Source: CAZSAT01 sp964604675
GTDB lineage: Bacteria > Myxococcota_A > UBA796 > CAJQPC01
DNA length: 61,218 nucleotides
NCBI GenBank assembly: GCA_964604675.1
Contig: CAZSAT010000030.1
Span: 1 to 61,218 of the forward strand
Direction of reading: 5' to 3'
In this document: positions 7,507 through 18,000 of the stretch, piece by piece
Layout of the letters: each line of letters starts with the position of its first letter
How positions within the stretch are numbered: the stretch's first letter is position 1
The notes under the pieces: generated by a model
The model's database searches: none
Told to the model about the DNA's origin: nothing
The model's input: only the letters and a program-made list of their open reading frames with translations
Position numbers and translations under genes: made by a program

Positions 7507-10500
7507 CTACTTCGCGCCGACGTCGTGGGGCGGCTCCATCTGCTCCTCGCACTCAGTCGGAGTGGGCACGGTCGGGCAGGTCGTGAAGCTCATCGCGGCG
7601 TGGGCGCTCGACCAGCCGGGGCTGGTGGACGGCCAGTCGTCCCAGGTCCGCGAAGGGTCGCTGCCGCTGCCGCGGTACATCTTGTCCTTGTTGTCGCTGT
7701 CGTCACCGTACATGGCGTCACTGTCGCTGTTGCCCCAGTGCCGGTCCTTGTGGTCGTCGTTGCTGCTGGTGCCGTCGGCCTCCGGCGACAGGATGTCGTC
7801 ACCGGACTGGCCGAAGGCGAAGCTCTTGCCGCGGGAGGCCTGGAGCCAGTCGCCCCCGGAGCCACCGAACACGAAGGCTCGGCTGTAGGAGCCGCTGGTC
7901 GGGCTCTTGCCCGTGGCGCTGAGCGTGTCGTCGTCGCTGCCACCGAACACGAAGGCGATGCCGCCCGCCTCGTCCACCGAGAGCTCGTCGTCGCCGTCGC
8001 CGCCGGTCAGGAAGGCCATGGTGGTGCCGATCTGCGCCACCATGTCGTCGTCGCCGCCGCCGAGGCCGACCAGGCTCGTCTCGATCTCGTCCCGACCCGC
8101 CGAGCCGATGCCCACGCCCACGCTGCGGGCCACGTCGTCGCCGTCGCCGCCGAGCACGATGTCGAAGCCGTCCTCGCCGGCGTGGCAGTCCGCGCCGTCG
8201 TTGCCGAAGAGCAGGTCCATCTCGGTGCCGCCCTCCAGGGTGTCGTCGTCGTCGCCGCCGAAGAGCAGCCCCAGCTCGGTGCCGCTGGAGAGCGCATCCT
8301 CACCCGCTCCACCGAGCAGGAAGTCGATGCCTCCCTCGCCGCGCACGAGGTCGTCGCCGCCGGAGCCGACCAGCAGGTCGAGCTCGGTGCCGCCGACCAG
8401 CTGGTCGTCGCCGTCGCCGCCGAAGCCGAGGTCCACGCCCTGCTCACCCCACAGGCAGTCGTCGCCCTCACTGCCGAAGAGGATGTCCAGGTCGTTGCCG
8501 CCGAACAGCACGTCGTCGCCTTCACCGGCCCAGGCCAGGTCCACGCCGTCCTCGCCGTCCATCCAGTCGTCGCCGTCGTTGCCGAACATCACGTCCAGGC
8601 CGGCGCCGCCGATCACGATGTCGGTCTCGTCGTTGCCGAAGAGCAGGTCCACGGCGCCGTCGCCACCTTCCACCCGGTCGCGACCGGTGCCACCGAAGGC
8701 CAGGTCGATGCCTTCGCCGCCCATGACCGTGTCGTTGTCGCTGCCGCCGAAGAGCAGGTCGAGGCCGTCGCCGCCGTTGACGACGTCCTGGTCGGAGCCA
8801 CCGAAGAGGATGTCGAAGCCCCCCTCACCGTCGACCGTGTCGTCGCCGCTGCCGCCGAACACGAGATCGAGCAGGCCGTCGCCGCCGCTGACCACGTCGT
8901 CGCCGCTGCCGCCGACCACCAGGTCGACGCCGTCGCCGCCGGTGACGGGGTTGTCGTCGCCGTCGCTCGTGAAGATCAGATCCAGGCCGTCGCCACCGTC
9001 GACCTCGTCGTCGCCGGCACCTGCGAGCACGATGTCGAGTCCGGCGTGCGCCGTGATCGTGTCGTCGCCGTCGGAGCCGATGAGCAGGTCGAGCTTGTCG
9101 GAGCCGGTGAGGTCGTCGTCGCCGTCGCCGCCGAAGTGGAAGCTGCCCACCTCGAGGTCGACGCCGTCGATGATGATGCGCCCCTGTCGACGGTTGCGCA
9201 GGATGTCGTCGTCCCACTGCCCGAAGATCAGGTCGATGCCGCCACCACCATCGATCGTGTCCTCGCCGGCCGACGACGCGGTGAGCCCGTCGCCGAACAG
9301 CAGATCGGTGTAGCCGAAGTCGCTGGCGTCGCTCTCGTCGTAGTCCGGGTCCGAGCCCGAGAGCACGTCGTCGCCGGAGCCACCGAAGAGCACGGAGCCG
9401 AGCTCGACCTCCACGGTCACCGCACCCACGGTGAAGCTGTAGTCCTCGCCGTAGCCGGCGTACAGCAGGTCGTCGCCCTCGCCCCCGACGATCAGCTCGT
9501 GCTGGTCGCCGCCGTGCAGCTCGTCGTTGCCGGAGCCGCCGAGGAGGATCTCGTGGCCCTTGCGGCCGTTGATGCAGTCATCGCCCTGTCCGCCCCACAG
9601 CACCTCGAAGCTGGCTTCGACGTCGCCGCCGCGGATGGTGTCGTCGAAGGGTGTGCCGATGACGAGACCGATGCCCAACAGGTCGATCTGGAAGACCGGC
9701 GTGGTGTTGTCGCAGGCGTTCGGCGACGAGTCCGACTTCATCGTCGAGCTGGAGAAGCCGGGGGTGGTGGAGCCGCCGGTGGTGCCGAACATGTCTTCGC
9801 CGATCTCGGCGACGATCGTGTCCATGGCCTGCTGGGCCGGTGCGTACCAGCCCGACACACCGTAGTAAGCGAGCTCGTCGCCGCCGTAGGTGGTCTCGAG
9901 ACCGTCCTCGAAGGTGTCGACACCGGCCGCGGCATCGGCTGCGAGGTCGCTCGCGTTGTCGCCGATCGCCTCGTAGGAGCTCGGGTCGGTCTCGGTGTAG
10001 CTCACGGTGGGCTCCCCGCCGATCGCCAGCTCCACGCACAGCTCGATGTCGAGCGCCGTCTCCTCCTGCACGAGCAGGCCCGCCTCGAGCTGGGCCTCGA
10101 GCTCTGCCCAGTCGCGGTCGAGCTCGCCCTTCTCGTTCTTGCCGTCGTAGTCGTCGCCTTCCTTGTCGGGGAAGGCCTGGTCGAGCGCGGCTTCGAGCTC
10201 GTCGCCCCAGGCCTCGAGCTCCAGGCAGGCCTCGATGGCCTGCTGCAGCACGGCCGGGTCGGGGGCCGATGCCTCCAGCGCCGCCGTCTCGCTGTCGGCG
10301 AGGGCTGCGTCGGCCTGCGCGAGGGGCTCGATGAGGTCCATCTCGTCCTGGACGTCGGTGGCCCAGCTGGCGAGCCCGAGCGTGCCCGCCTCGGCGGCGT
10401 CGAGATCGGAGCCGTCGAGCAGGAGGCTCATGCCGTCCTGCATCTCCGACAGGGCACCGGTGACCGCATCGTGTGCGGCGGTCACCAGGTTGTCGGCCTG

Positions 10501-10986
10501 GGCGGTGCGGCTGAGCTGCCACTCGGTGCGCACGGTGTCGCCCATGGTCACGAGCTCGTCGTGCCGGGCGGCCATCGTGCTCGGGTCGCCGCCGCGGAGG
10601 TCGTCGAACGCCGACTCGTCGGTGTCGAGGTACGAGAACACCGCCGTCGGGTCGGTCTCGCCATCGAACGCGACCGAGTACCCGGGGGCGGTGGCGTAGT
10701 CCGGCGTGGTGACGTAGAAGCCGGCCGCCAGGTCCGCGTGGATGGTGACGCTGCCGGCGCCGGTGATGGTCAGCTGGCCGTCTTCGACCACGGCGCCGTT
10801 GCTGTCGAGGATCCAGTAGTCGAACTGGCCGGGCAGCACGTCGGCGGCGAGCACATCGCCTGGCCCGACGTCGATCTCGACGTGGGTGGCGGGGGTCGGG
10901 CAGCCGGTCAGCACGAGACCGAGGAGGCCGGCGCCGACGAGGCGACGCAGCGACGGGCGACAGCGATGGAACGTGGAACGGGACAT
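7507..10986 (-). CDS. RTX-repeat lipoprotein
   Basis: This 1159-aa protein has a lipoprotein signal (basic N-terminus, then GAGLLGLVLTGC, Cys at 29). A small beta domain (about 30-125) and a long helical region (about 130-420) rich in Glu and Ala follow. From about 450 to 1120 there are roughly 30 glycine-aspartate nonapeptides of the hemolysin-type Ca2+-binding kind, with blocks such as LLFGGSGDDTVDGEGGFD and LDILFGSEGDDCLWGEQG. Such repeats fold into a Ca2+-loaded beta-roll. RTX proteins normally leave by type I secretion without an N-terminal signal; here a Sec/lipobox signal is present and no T1SS gene is seen nearby, so a different export route is implied. The ATG at 10986 has AGGGAG 8 nt upstream. 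It is divergent from the pirin gene. Confidence 0.88.
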   Translation of the reverse strand: MSRSTFHRCRPSLRRLVGAGLLGLVLTGCPTPATHVEIDVGPGDVLAADVLPGQFDYWILDSNGAVVEDGQLTITGAGSVTIHADLAAGFYVTTPDYATAPGYSVAFDGETDPTAVFSYLDTDESAFDDLRGGDPSTMAARHDELVTMGDTVRTEWQLSRTAQADNLVTAAHDAVTGALSEMQDGMSLLLDGSDLDAAEAGTLGLASWATDVQDEMDLIEPLAQADAALADSETAALEASAPDPAVLQQAIEACLELEAWGDELEAALDQAFPDKEGDDYDGKNEKGELDRDWAELEAQLEAGLLVQEETALDIELCVELAIGGEPTVSYTETDPSSYEAIGDNASDLAADAAAGVDTFEDGLETTYGGDELAYYGVSGWYAPAQQAMDTIVAEIGEDMFGTTGGSTTPGFSSSTMKSDSSPNACDNTTPVFQIDLLGIGLVIGTPFDDTIRGGDVEASFEVLWGGQGDDCINGRKGHEILLGGSGNDELHGGDQHELIVGGEGDDLLYAGYGEDYSFTVGAVTVEVELGSVLFGGSGDDVLSGSDPDYDESDASDFGYTDLLFGDGLTASSAGEDTIDGGGGIDLIFGQWDDDILRNRRQGRIIIDGVDLEVGSFHFGGDGDDDLTGSDKLDLLIGSDGDDTITAHAGLDIVLAGAGDDEVDGGDGLDLIFTSDGDDNPVTGGDGVDLVVGGSGDDVVSGGDGLLDLVFGGSGDDTVDGEGGFDILFGGSDQDVVNGGDGLDLLFGGSDNDTVMGGEGIDLAFGGTGRDRVEGGDGAVDLLFGNDETDIVIGGAGLDVMFGNDGDDWMDGEDGVDLAWAGEGDDVLFGGNDLDILFGSEGDDCLWGEQGVDLGFGGDGDDQLVGGTELDLLVGSGGDDLVRGEGGIDFLLGGAGEDALSSGTELGLLFGGDDDDTLEGGTEMDLLFGNDGADCHAGEDGFDIVLGGDGDDVARSVGVGIGSAGRDEIETSLVGLGGGDDDMVAQIGTTMAFLTGGDGDDELSVDEAGGIAFVFGGSDDDTLSATGKSPTSGSYSRAFVFGGSGGDWLQASRGKSFAFGQSGDDILSPEADGTSSNDDHKDRHWGNSDSDAMYGDDSDNKDKMYRGSGSDPSRTWDDWPSTSPGWSSAHAAMSFTTCPTVPTPTECEEQMEPPHDVGAK

Positions 10987-11055
10987 CTCACACTCTCCCT
11001 TGGGGGGTTGCGAGACCGTTCAAGGGGGAGCCGCTCGCCCCGTTACACCTGGACC

Positions 11056-12072
11056 ATGAAGTCGCCGATCCTGGGCACCGTGCCCCTGGCCACCCCGTGG
11101 CAGACCCTCGACCCCTTCCTCTTCTGCATGCACCACCTGGATGCCTACCCGGAGGGCGACGAGCGCATGGCGCCCAAGGCCTCCCTGGCCGGCCGGAACC
11201 TGGGCTCCGACTTCAGCGGGCGGGACGGTTGGTCGATGTACCACGGGCAGAGCGTGCCCGGCTTTCCGCAGCACCCGCACCGCGGCTTCGAGACCATCAC
11301 CATCGTGCGCAGCGGCTACATCGACCACAGCGACTCGCTCGGCGCCACCGCCCGCTTCGGCCACGGCGACGTGCAGTGGATGACCGCCGGAAAGGGCATC
11401 GTGCACGCCGAGATGTTCCCGCTCGTGAACGACGACGCGCCCAACCCGGTGGAGCTGTTCCAGATCTGGCTCAACCTCCCCGCGGAGGACAAGCTGGTCG
11501 ACCCCTACTTCACGATGCTCTGGGGGCCGACCATTCCCCGCACGCAGGTCGAGGACGAGGCAGGCCGGACCACCGAGGTGGTGGTGGTCGCGGGCACGCT
11601 CCTGGGCCTGCAGGGCCCGCAGCCGCCGCCGGACTCCTGGGCGAACCGCGCCGACGCCGAGGTGGGCATCTGGACGCTCAAGCTCGACCCCGGTGCGCGC
11701 TGGACCCTGCCGGCCGGGCCCAAGGCCGTGACCCGGGTGGCCTACTTCTTCGCCGGACGGACCCTGACCATGGGCGGCCAGGAGGTGGCGGTGGGGCACG
11801 CCGCGCAGCTCGACCCGACCGTGGCCGCGGCGATCGAGAACGGCGAGGAGACGGCGGAGATCGTGGTGCTGCAGGGGCGGCCGATCGGCGAGCCGGTCGC
11901 GCGGCACGGCCCCTTCGTGATGAACAGCGCCCAGGAGATCCAGCAGGCCTACAGCGACTACCGGTCCACGGGCTTCGGGGGCTGGCCCTGGGAGGGCTCG
12001 GGCCCCACGCACGAGCGGGACGCGACCGCGTTCGCCGTGCACGCCGACGGTCGGAAGGAGCGTCGGGGCTGA
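11056..12072 (+). CDS. Pirin family protein
   Basis: This 338-aa bicupin has the pirin metal site: HPHRGFET near residue 75, then HGDVQWMTAGKGIVHAEM about 40 residues later, supplying the three His and one Glu ligands of the N-terminal cupin. The length is a little above the usual 290. Pirins bind Fe or other metals; some have quercetinase activity and others act in redox sensing, and nothing here separates these roles. The ATG at 11056 is the first in-frame start that keeps the conserved N-terminus (VPLATPWQTLDPF). The gene is divergent from the RTX lipoprotein (69 bp between) and convergent with the giant gene at 12085, with only 12 bp between stops. Confidence 0.93.
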   Translation: MKSPILGTVPLATPWQTLDPFLFCMHHLDAYPEGDERMAPKASLAGRNLGSDFSGRDGWSMYHGQSVPGFPQHPHRGFETITIVRSGYIDHSDSLGATARFGHGDVQWMTAGKGIVHAEMFPLVNDDAPNPVELFQIWLNLPAEDKLVDPYFTMLWGPTIPRTQVEDEAGRTTEVVVVAGTLLGLQGPQPPPDSWANRADAEVGIWTLKLDPGARWTLPAGPKAVTRVAYFFAGRTLTMGGQEVAVGHAAQLDPTVAAAIENGEETAEIVVLQGRPIGEPVARHGPFVMNSAQEIQQAYSDYRSTGFGGWPWEGSGPTHERDATAFAVHADGRKERRG

Positions 12073-12084
12073 GTCCGGTGCGGC

Positions 12085-15000
12085 TCACCAGGCGCCGAGG
12101 AGCGCTCGTCCGAAACGCGGCAGGGCCTCCATGAGCAGCAGACGGCCGCGCCCCTGCTCCCGACGGGCCTCGCACTGCTGGAGCACCGCGGCGAGCCGAT
12201 CGCGCACGGCCACCGACGAGCGCACCGCCCACCCACCCGGTTCGGGCGGCTCCAGCTGCGTCACCCAGAGCAGCTCGCTGCTGATCTCCGCGTGCTTCCG
12301 CAACAGGCGCAGCTCGGTGGGCATGCGGCCGAGCACGACCTCGAGCCCGGCGCCGATGAGGGCCAGGTCCGTGTCACGCGCCAACGAGCTGTGGGTGCGG
12401 ATCGCTCGGCAGAGCCGCGCCACGTCGTGGGCGAGGTCCAGGTCGTCGCTCCGATCCGCGGCGAACAGGCGGTCCGAGATCCCGGCCAGCCGAGGCCACA
12501 CGCCATCGCGACGCTCCCGAAGCTCCGGGTCGGTCAGCCACACATCGGCGAGGACCTCCAGGTGCAGGCTCCGCGCCGCCCGCAGCCCCAGCTGGTCGAG
12601 GATCCACTTCGCACGCCCGTCGTCGCGATCGTCGTAGGCCGCCCGCCAGCCTGCGATCCACTCTGCGGCATCCACCAACCCAGGTGAGCTGAGGGTGGGG
12701 TCGGCCAGGCAGGCCGCGAAGTCCGCCGGGAGGTTGAGCACCGGCCGCGGCCGGCCAGCATGGGTCTCCAGCCGCTCGTTGTCGCCGCGGTTGCGGAGCG
12801 TGACCACCACGCCCGAGCCGGTCTTCGCGAGCTGGGTGCGGCGCGGGTTGCAGTCGAGCCACACCCCGCTGGCCTGGGAGCGGACGACCACCCGACCGTC
12901 CGAATCGGCTGTCGCGCCCTTGATCGGCGTCACGTTGAGGCCCTCGCCCACTGCGAGCCGATCGAACTCTGCCCGTGCTTCCGGGTGGTGGATCACCGAG
13001 AAGCCGCCGTGGACGCGCAGGTCGCGTTCGAAGGCACCGCGCACCCAGCCGTCGCTGTCGCGAAGGAGCTGCTCGGCCGTGGCGGCGTCCGACACGAAGC
13101 GCCCGGACCAGCCCGCATGTTCGGCCGCCAGCCAATGAACCGCCATCGTGGCCGGGTCCTGGGCGAGGAAGCCGATCGGCTCGCCGCCTCCGTTCGACAC
13201 GGCCCGAAGGAGCCGGGCCGGCCCGAAGCGACGCATGCGGTGACGCACCCCGGAGACCAGACCGTGCGGGGTGGAGCGCACCCAGAGACGGATCCCGCCG
13301 CCCCGGACCAGCAGCTCGTCCACCACGGGGCGGGTGTGGTGCTGCGGCAGACCGCCCACGATGGCGTCGGCCCGCAGAGGCAGCAGCCACCGCCCCGCGC
13401 GAACCAACCAGAAGGACCCATCGAGCGCGCCCAGAACCACCGCAGGCGCCACGCCGTCGAGGCCTTCTCCGGGCAGCGCCTGGTGCCTCAGAGACACGTA
13501 GGCACGGGCATCGCGCTGGTGCAAGAGCTCGATGGTGACCGGCAGTGCGCCACCAGCCGCCGCCACGACCGAGCGCGGGTCCCGCTGGAGCCACGGCCGG
13601 AGCGGGTGGTTGCGCCATGGGGGGTCGTCGCGCTCCAGGCTCACGCTGTGGTCCGGCAGGCCCGCGATGCGGAGCCGGCCTTCTTCGACCACCAGCAGCG
13701 CGGACAGGCCCTTGACCTTGTCGGCGTAGAGCTCGCCAGACCCCCCGAAGGTCTGCAGGAAGTTGTCGGGCTGGAGCACGGCGATCCCGTGGTCCTGCCG
13801 GCGCTCCGCCTGCGACACGCTCATGGGCAGCACGATCACGTGGCCCTCCACGCCCAGCCGAATGGCGCCGTCTTCGACATCGGTGCCGCGCACCGGGAGC
13901 AGGGCGACGGACCCGCCGAAGAGCGGGCGCAGGCCGGGACGCCAGCGCACCAGGCGGGCCCGATCGAGGCCCAGCGGATCCCCCTCCCGCAGCTGGAGCT
14001 CGACCTGGTCGCCCACGTCCAGGGCGTCGCAGCGCAAGCCGTCGAGCGCGATGGCCTGCCGCTTCTTCCCCAGCTGGGCCACCAGGAGCCGCCGCGGAAG
14101 GGCCACCACGCGACCCGGGCTCATCTCCACCCAGAGGTGGTCCCGGTCGTGCTCGCCGACCACCGTCACGGTGATGGACGTCTTCGGGGTCATGGGGCCG
14201 AAGAGCTGGTGCACGGGGAAGCCGAGGCGCAACAGCGCCTGGCGGCTGTAGCGGAGCCGTGGGCCCTTCGCGCCCTTCGGCCACTCGAAGAAGATCGGTC
14301 CCTGCTCGGCCACGACCTCCTCGGGGAGGTCGGTACGGATGGGCCGGAGGCGGCGCGACTTCTTCTGCTTCACCCAGCGCACGGTGAACGCGTCGTGGTA
14401 GCGCCACGCACTCCTCTTGATGGCCGTGTCGAGACGCCGCGCGGTGGTCTCGGCGAAGCTCGCCTCGCGCCAGGAGAGCGGTCGTACCTTCTGCGTGTCC
14501 CAGTCGTGGGCGGTCAACCGCCACGTGTCCCGATCCACGTCCAACCAGCCGGCCGGATCGTGCCCCGCCTGATGGGGGTCGGCCCGGAGGTGACCGCGGT
14601 GCCAGCCCGCCACGCCCACGCGGGGCTTGCTGCTCTCCAGGGTCCGGAAGCCGTCGTCGACCGACAGGTCGCGCCACTGGCCGGGGCGCTGCCGCTCCCC
14701 GAACCCCGCGGTCACGCCGGGCAGCCCGCCGAGGGTGAGCTGGTGCTTCTTGCGCCAGAAGTCCGGGCTCTCGGCCTGTTCGATGGCGTCGTCCCGGTTG
14801 AAGCCGTCGACGGGCAGGACCACCACGCTCCGGCCGCCCTTCGGCACGAACACCCGATCCCCATAGGTCGCCAGCCGCACGTCGATGCCGGTGACCCCTT
14901 CGCGCAGCACGCGACGGACCTGCACCACGTCGCCGAGGTCGAAGCGGCGCTCCGCGTGCACGCCGGAGGCCCGGGCGAACACGCCCGGCAGCACCTCGAG

Positions 15001-18000
15001 CACGAGGTGGCCCGCGTCCTGCTTCCGGAGGTCCGCGGCCACGGTCATCAGCTGCGGCCCGTCGTGGTGCCCGAGGTAGCCGAGCAGCGCGTGCTCGGTG
15101 CGGAGCGGCAGGCTCGACCAGAGCTTGCGACGACGCCAGTTGTTCGGGTCGGGCTTTGGCCGTGGGTGCAGGTCGGCCTCCTCCCAGATCGCTCCCTTGA
15201 GCCCCTTCTGGGAGGGGGTCAGCTTGACCAACATGAGCCGGTCCAGCACCGCCTCGGTGGCGTCCCGGTCGAGCACGCGCCTGAGCAGCCCCTCGCGCAC
15301 GGCGAAGTCCCGCCGCAACACCAGCACCTCAGCGGCGCGGCCGTGCTCGAGCAGACCCTCCGGCGCCGCGAAGAAGACCTTCACCTCGTTGTAGGGCCGC
15401 TCGATCTTCACGAGGCGAAGGAAGAGGCGCTCGCCGACGCGCAGGGCGTTGTCGCCCACGGCCAGGTGCACGTGCTCGAAGCGGATCGTGCGGCCCCGGG
15501 TGAGCTCGAACTCCCCGCTGTCGAGGCGACCGAGCACGGTGGTCCGCTCGTCGGGTTCCAGCCGCTTCAGGAGCTCCCGCACGCTGCTCTCGGACAGCAG
15601 GGCCCGCGGCACGTTGTAGCCTCGGGCCGCCGTGCTGGGATCGATCGCGCTGCCATCGAGACCGCGGATGGCGAGGATGCGGATCTGGTCGCCGACGCGC
15701 TGGACGTCCAGCAGGTGCACGATCCTGTGGCGCTTGGCCTGGTTGTACAGGCGGGTGGACTCGGCGTATGCGAGCCGCACCTTGCGGATCTCCAGCACGG
15801 TCCGGGTGGTCCCTTCCTCGGACCCGGGCTTCTCGTGGAACACCAGCTCGCGCACGAGGTCGCCGTGGAACAAGGTGTTCTTCAGGCCTCCGAAGGGCTT
15901 GTCGCCGAAGCGGAGGTCGGCGCCGGGCACGGTGACGCAGAGACCCGGTCCCCAGGAGAAGCGGTGGGTGGGCACGGGGGGCGCCTCCCCTGTGGCCTCG
16001 TCGAGCTCGACCAGGCCCGCGTAGGCGAACTTCCAGCTGCGGCTCCCACCCTCACGGGGGTCGAGGTCGACCACCTCGCCGGGCTCGACGTCGAGCACCT
16101 TCTTCAGTCCCTCGGCCGTGTAGGCACGTACCGCGCGGAACGAGGCCTCGAGGTGGCTGGAGAGGCTCCCCTCGAGCACCACGCGGCCTGCGACCTCGGC
16201 TTCGCGCGGCTGCACCACCGGCGTCTCCCCTGCTCGGAGCGCCACGCCGTTCTTCGTGCCAGCCACCACCATCGGAAGGGCAAGCCCGGTCACCTCGACG
16301 TGCCGCTGCCCCACCTTCCAGGTGCAGGGCACCGGCTCGCGATTCGCCAGCGCCGCCAGCAGGCGTGCGTACACCGTCTTGGGGTCGTCCTGCTTCCGCT
16401 CGTCCTCGCTCTCCTTCTTGTTCTTGTTCTTGTTCTTGTTCTTGTTCTTCTGGCCGCGCGAGCCCTCGAAGGGTTGGCGGTCGAGGTCGGGCACGAGGTC
16501 GACGAAGCGCTTGGAGAGGTCGTACCAACCGTCCCCGAGCGGCAGTAGCCGCACGAGGGTGCGGAAGCGGTACTTGCCCGCGCTCAACACAGCGTCCTGC
16601 ACGCCGACGATCCGCTCGACGATGCCGGGTTCCAGCGCCTGATCCTTGCCGCCGTGCTTGCGCAGCGAGCGCTGGTTGGTGCTGCGGCTCTCCGTGTCCC
16701 GCCACGGGCTGCCGAGCCCTCGCAGCGGACCGCGCTGGTCCCGAGCGCCTCCGTGCTCTGCGCGCACGAAGACGCCCGGCTGCAGCTCCACGAGATCGAA
16801 GTCCCCGCTCGCGCCGTGACGCGACTCCGTGCCGGCGACGCGAAGGTGGTTCGGACGGGCTTGCTCCAACCCGGTGACGTCGCGCCACACAGCGCGTCCG
16901 AGGATCAGGCGGCTCTCCACGTCGATCCGGAGACGCTGGCCGGCCACGGTGGCCACCACCCGATCGCCGAGGTGCACCGGGCAGCGTCCAGGCTCCAGGC
17001 CCTGGAGCTCGAGGTCGTCGGCTTCCACCTCCCAGGCGCCCTCGACCGTTCGGTACCAGGCCACACGGCACGTGGTGGTCTCGGCGGCTTGCGCTGGCAC
17101 CCGGAGCACGAATCCCTGGACGACGGCGCGATCCGCGGTCTCCCACGGGAGCTGGTCCGACGGCGCCCGCAGCTTGCCGAGCCGTCGCGACTCCCAGTCC
17201 TTCACGTCGCGCACCACGCCCTGGCGGCGCACCGAACCGTCGACCCGGCTCACCGGACCGAGCTGCACGGAGTCGGGGTCCAGCACCACGAAGAGGTTCT
17301 CCGCGGTCCACGCCTTGACCGACAAGCGCGCCACGCGGTCGCGCCCGGCGGTCACACCACCGTTGCAGCGCAGGCCGTCGAGCCAGTGGCCCGGTTGCAG
17401 GTCCGCCCACCACGGCACGAAGGTCGCGAGCGACTCGCCCTCCCGGAGCTCGATGGCGTTCTGCTGGACGAACTCGCCGCGGGCCGTGGCCGTGGCGGCC
17501 TGCCAGTCGTTGATGCGCACCATGGCGCGGTTCAGCTCGGCCCTCGGCTTGTTCCGGCCGTGGAAGGCCACGGCGGCAGGCAAGCCCGGGATGTGCTCCG
17601 AGGCATGGAGCTCCAACACCCAGCCACGGTCTCGACGCACCGCCTCCCGGAGCTCACCGGGCTCGAGGAGCACCTGCCAGTCGAGCAGGCGGAAGTCCGG
17701 CGCCGCGCCCGGAGCGAGCTCGAAGGTGGGGGCGGCGCCGGGCTCGTCGGGCGGGACCCGGGACAGCGGGAGCCTCGCGCCCACGGGCAGGGCCTTGCCT
17801 CCTTCGCCGACCAGGGTGTCGTAGAGCTGCTCACCGATCGCTTCGGCGGACAAGGCATAGACCCGCCCGGCCCCGAGCCCGAAGACCCAACCGGCTCCGC
17901 CATCGGCCTCGCCCAGGTACACGAGGTCGAGGCTGGGCTCCCCCGCCGGCCAGTCGAGCAGCAGCGACACGGGACCGTGAACGGCTGGGCGCCATCCCTG

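Noticed and set aside
7525..12072. 1515-codon plus-strand frame over the RTX gene
   Set aside because: Only its last 338 codons (pirin) are real; the rest is antisense of the RTX repeats (Val-Ala-rich).
12760..16548. Plus-strand frames over the giant gene
   Set aside because: His/Arg/Pro-rich antisense shadows with no export signal or motif; codon use belongs to the minus strand.
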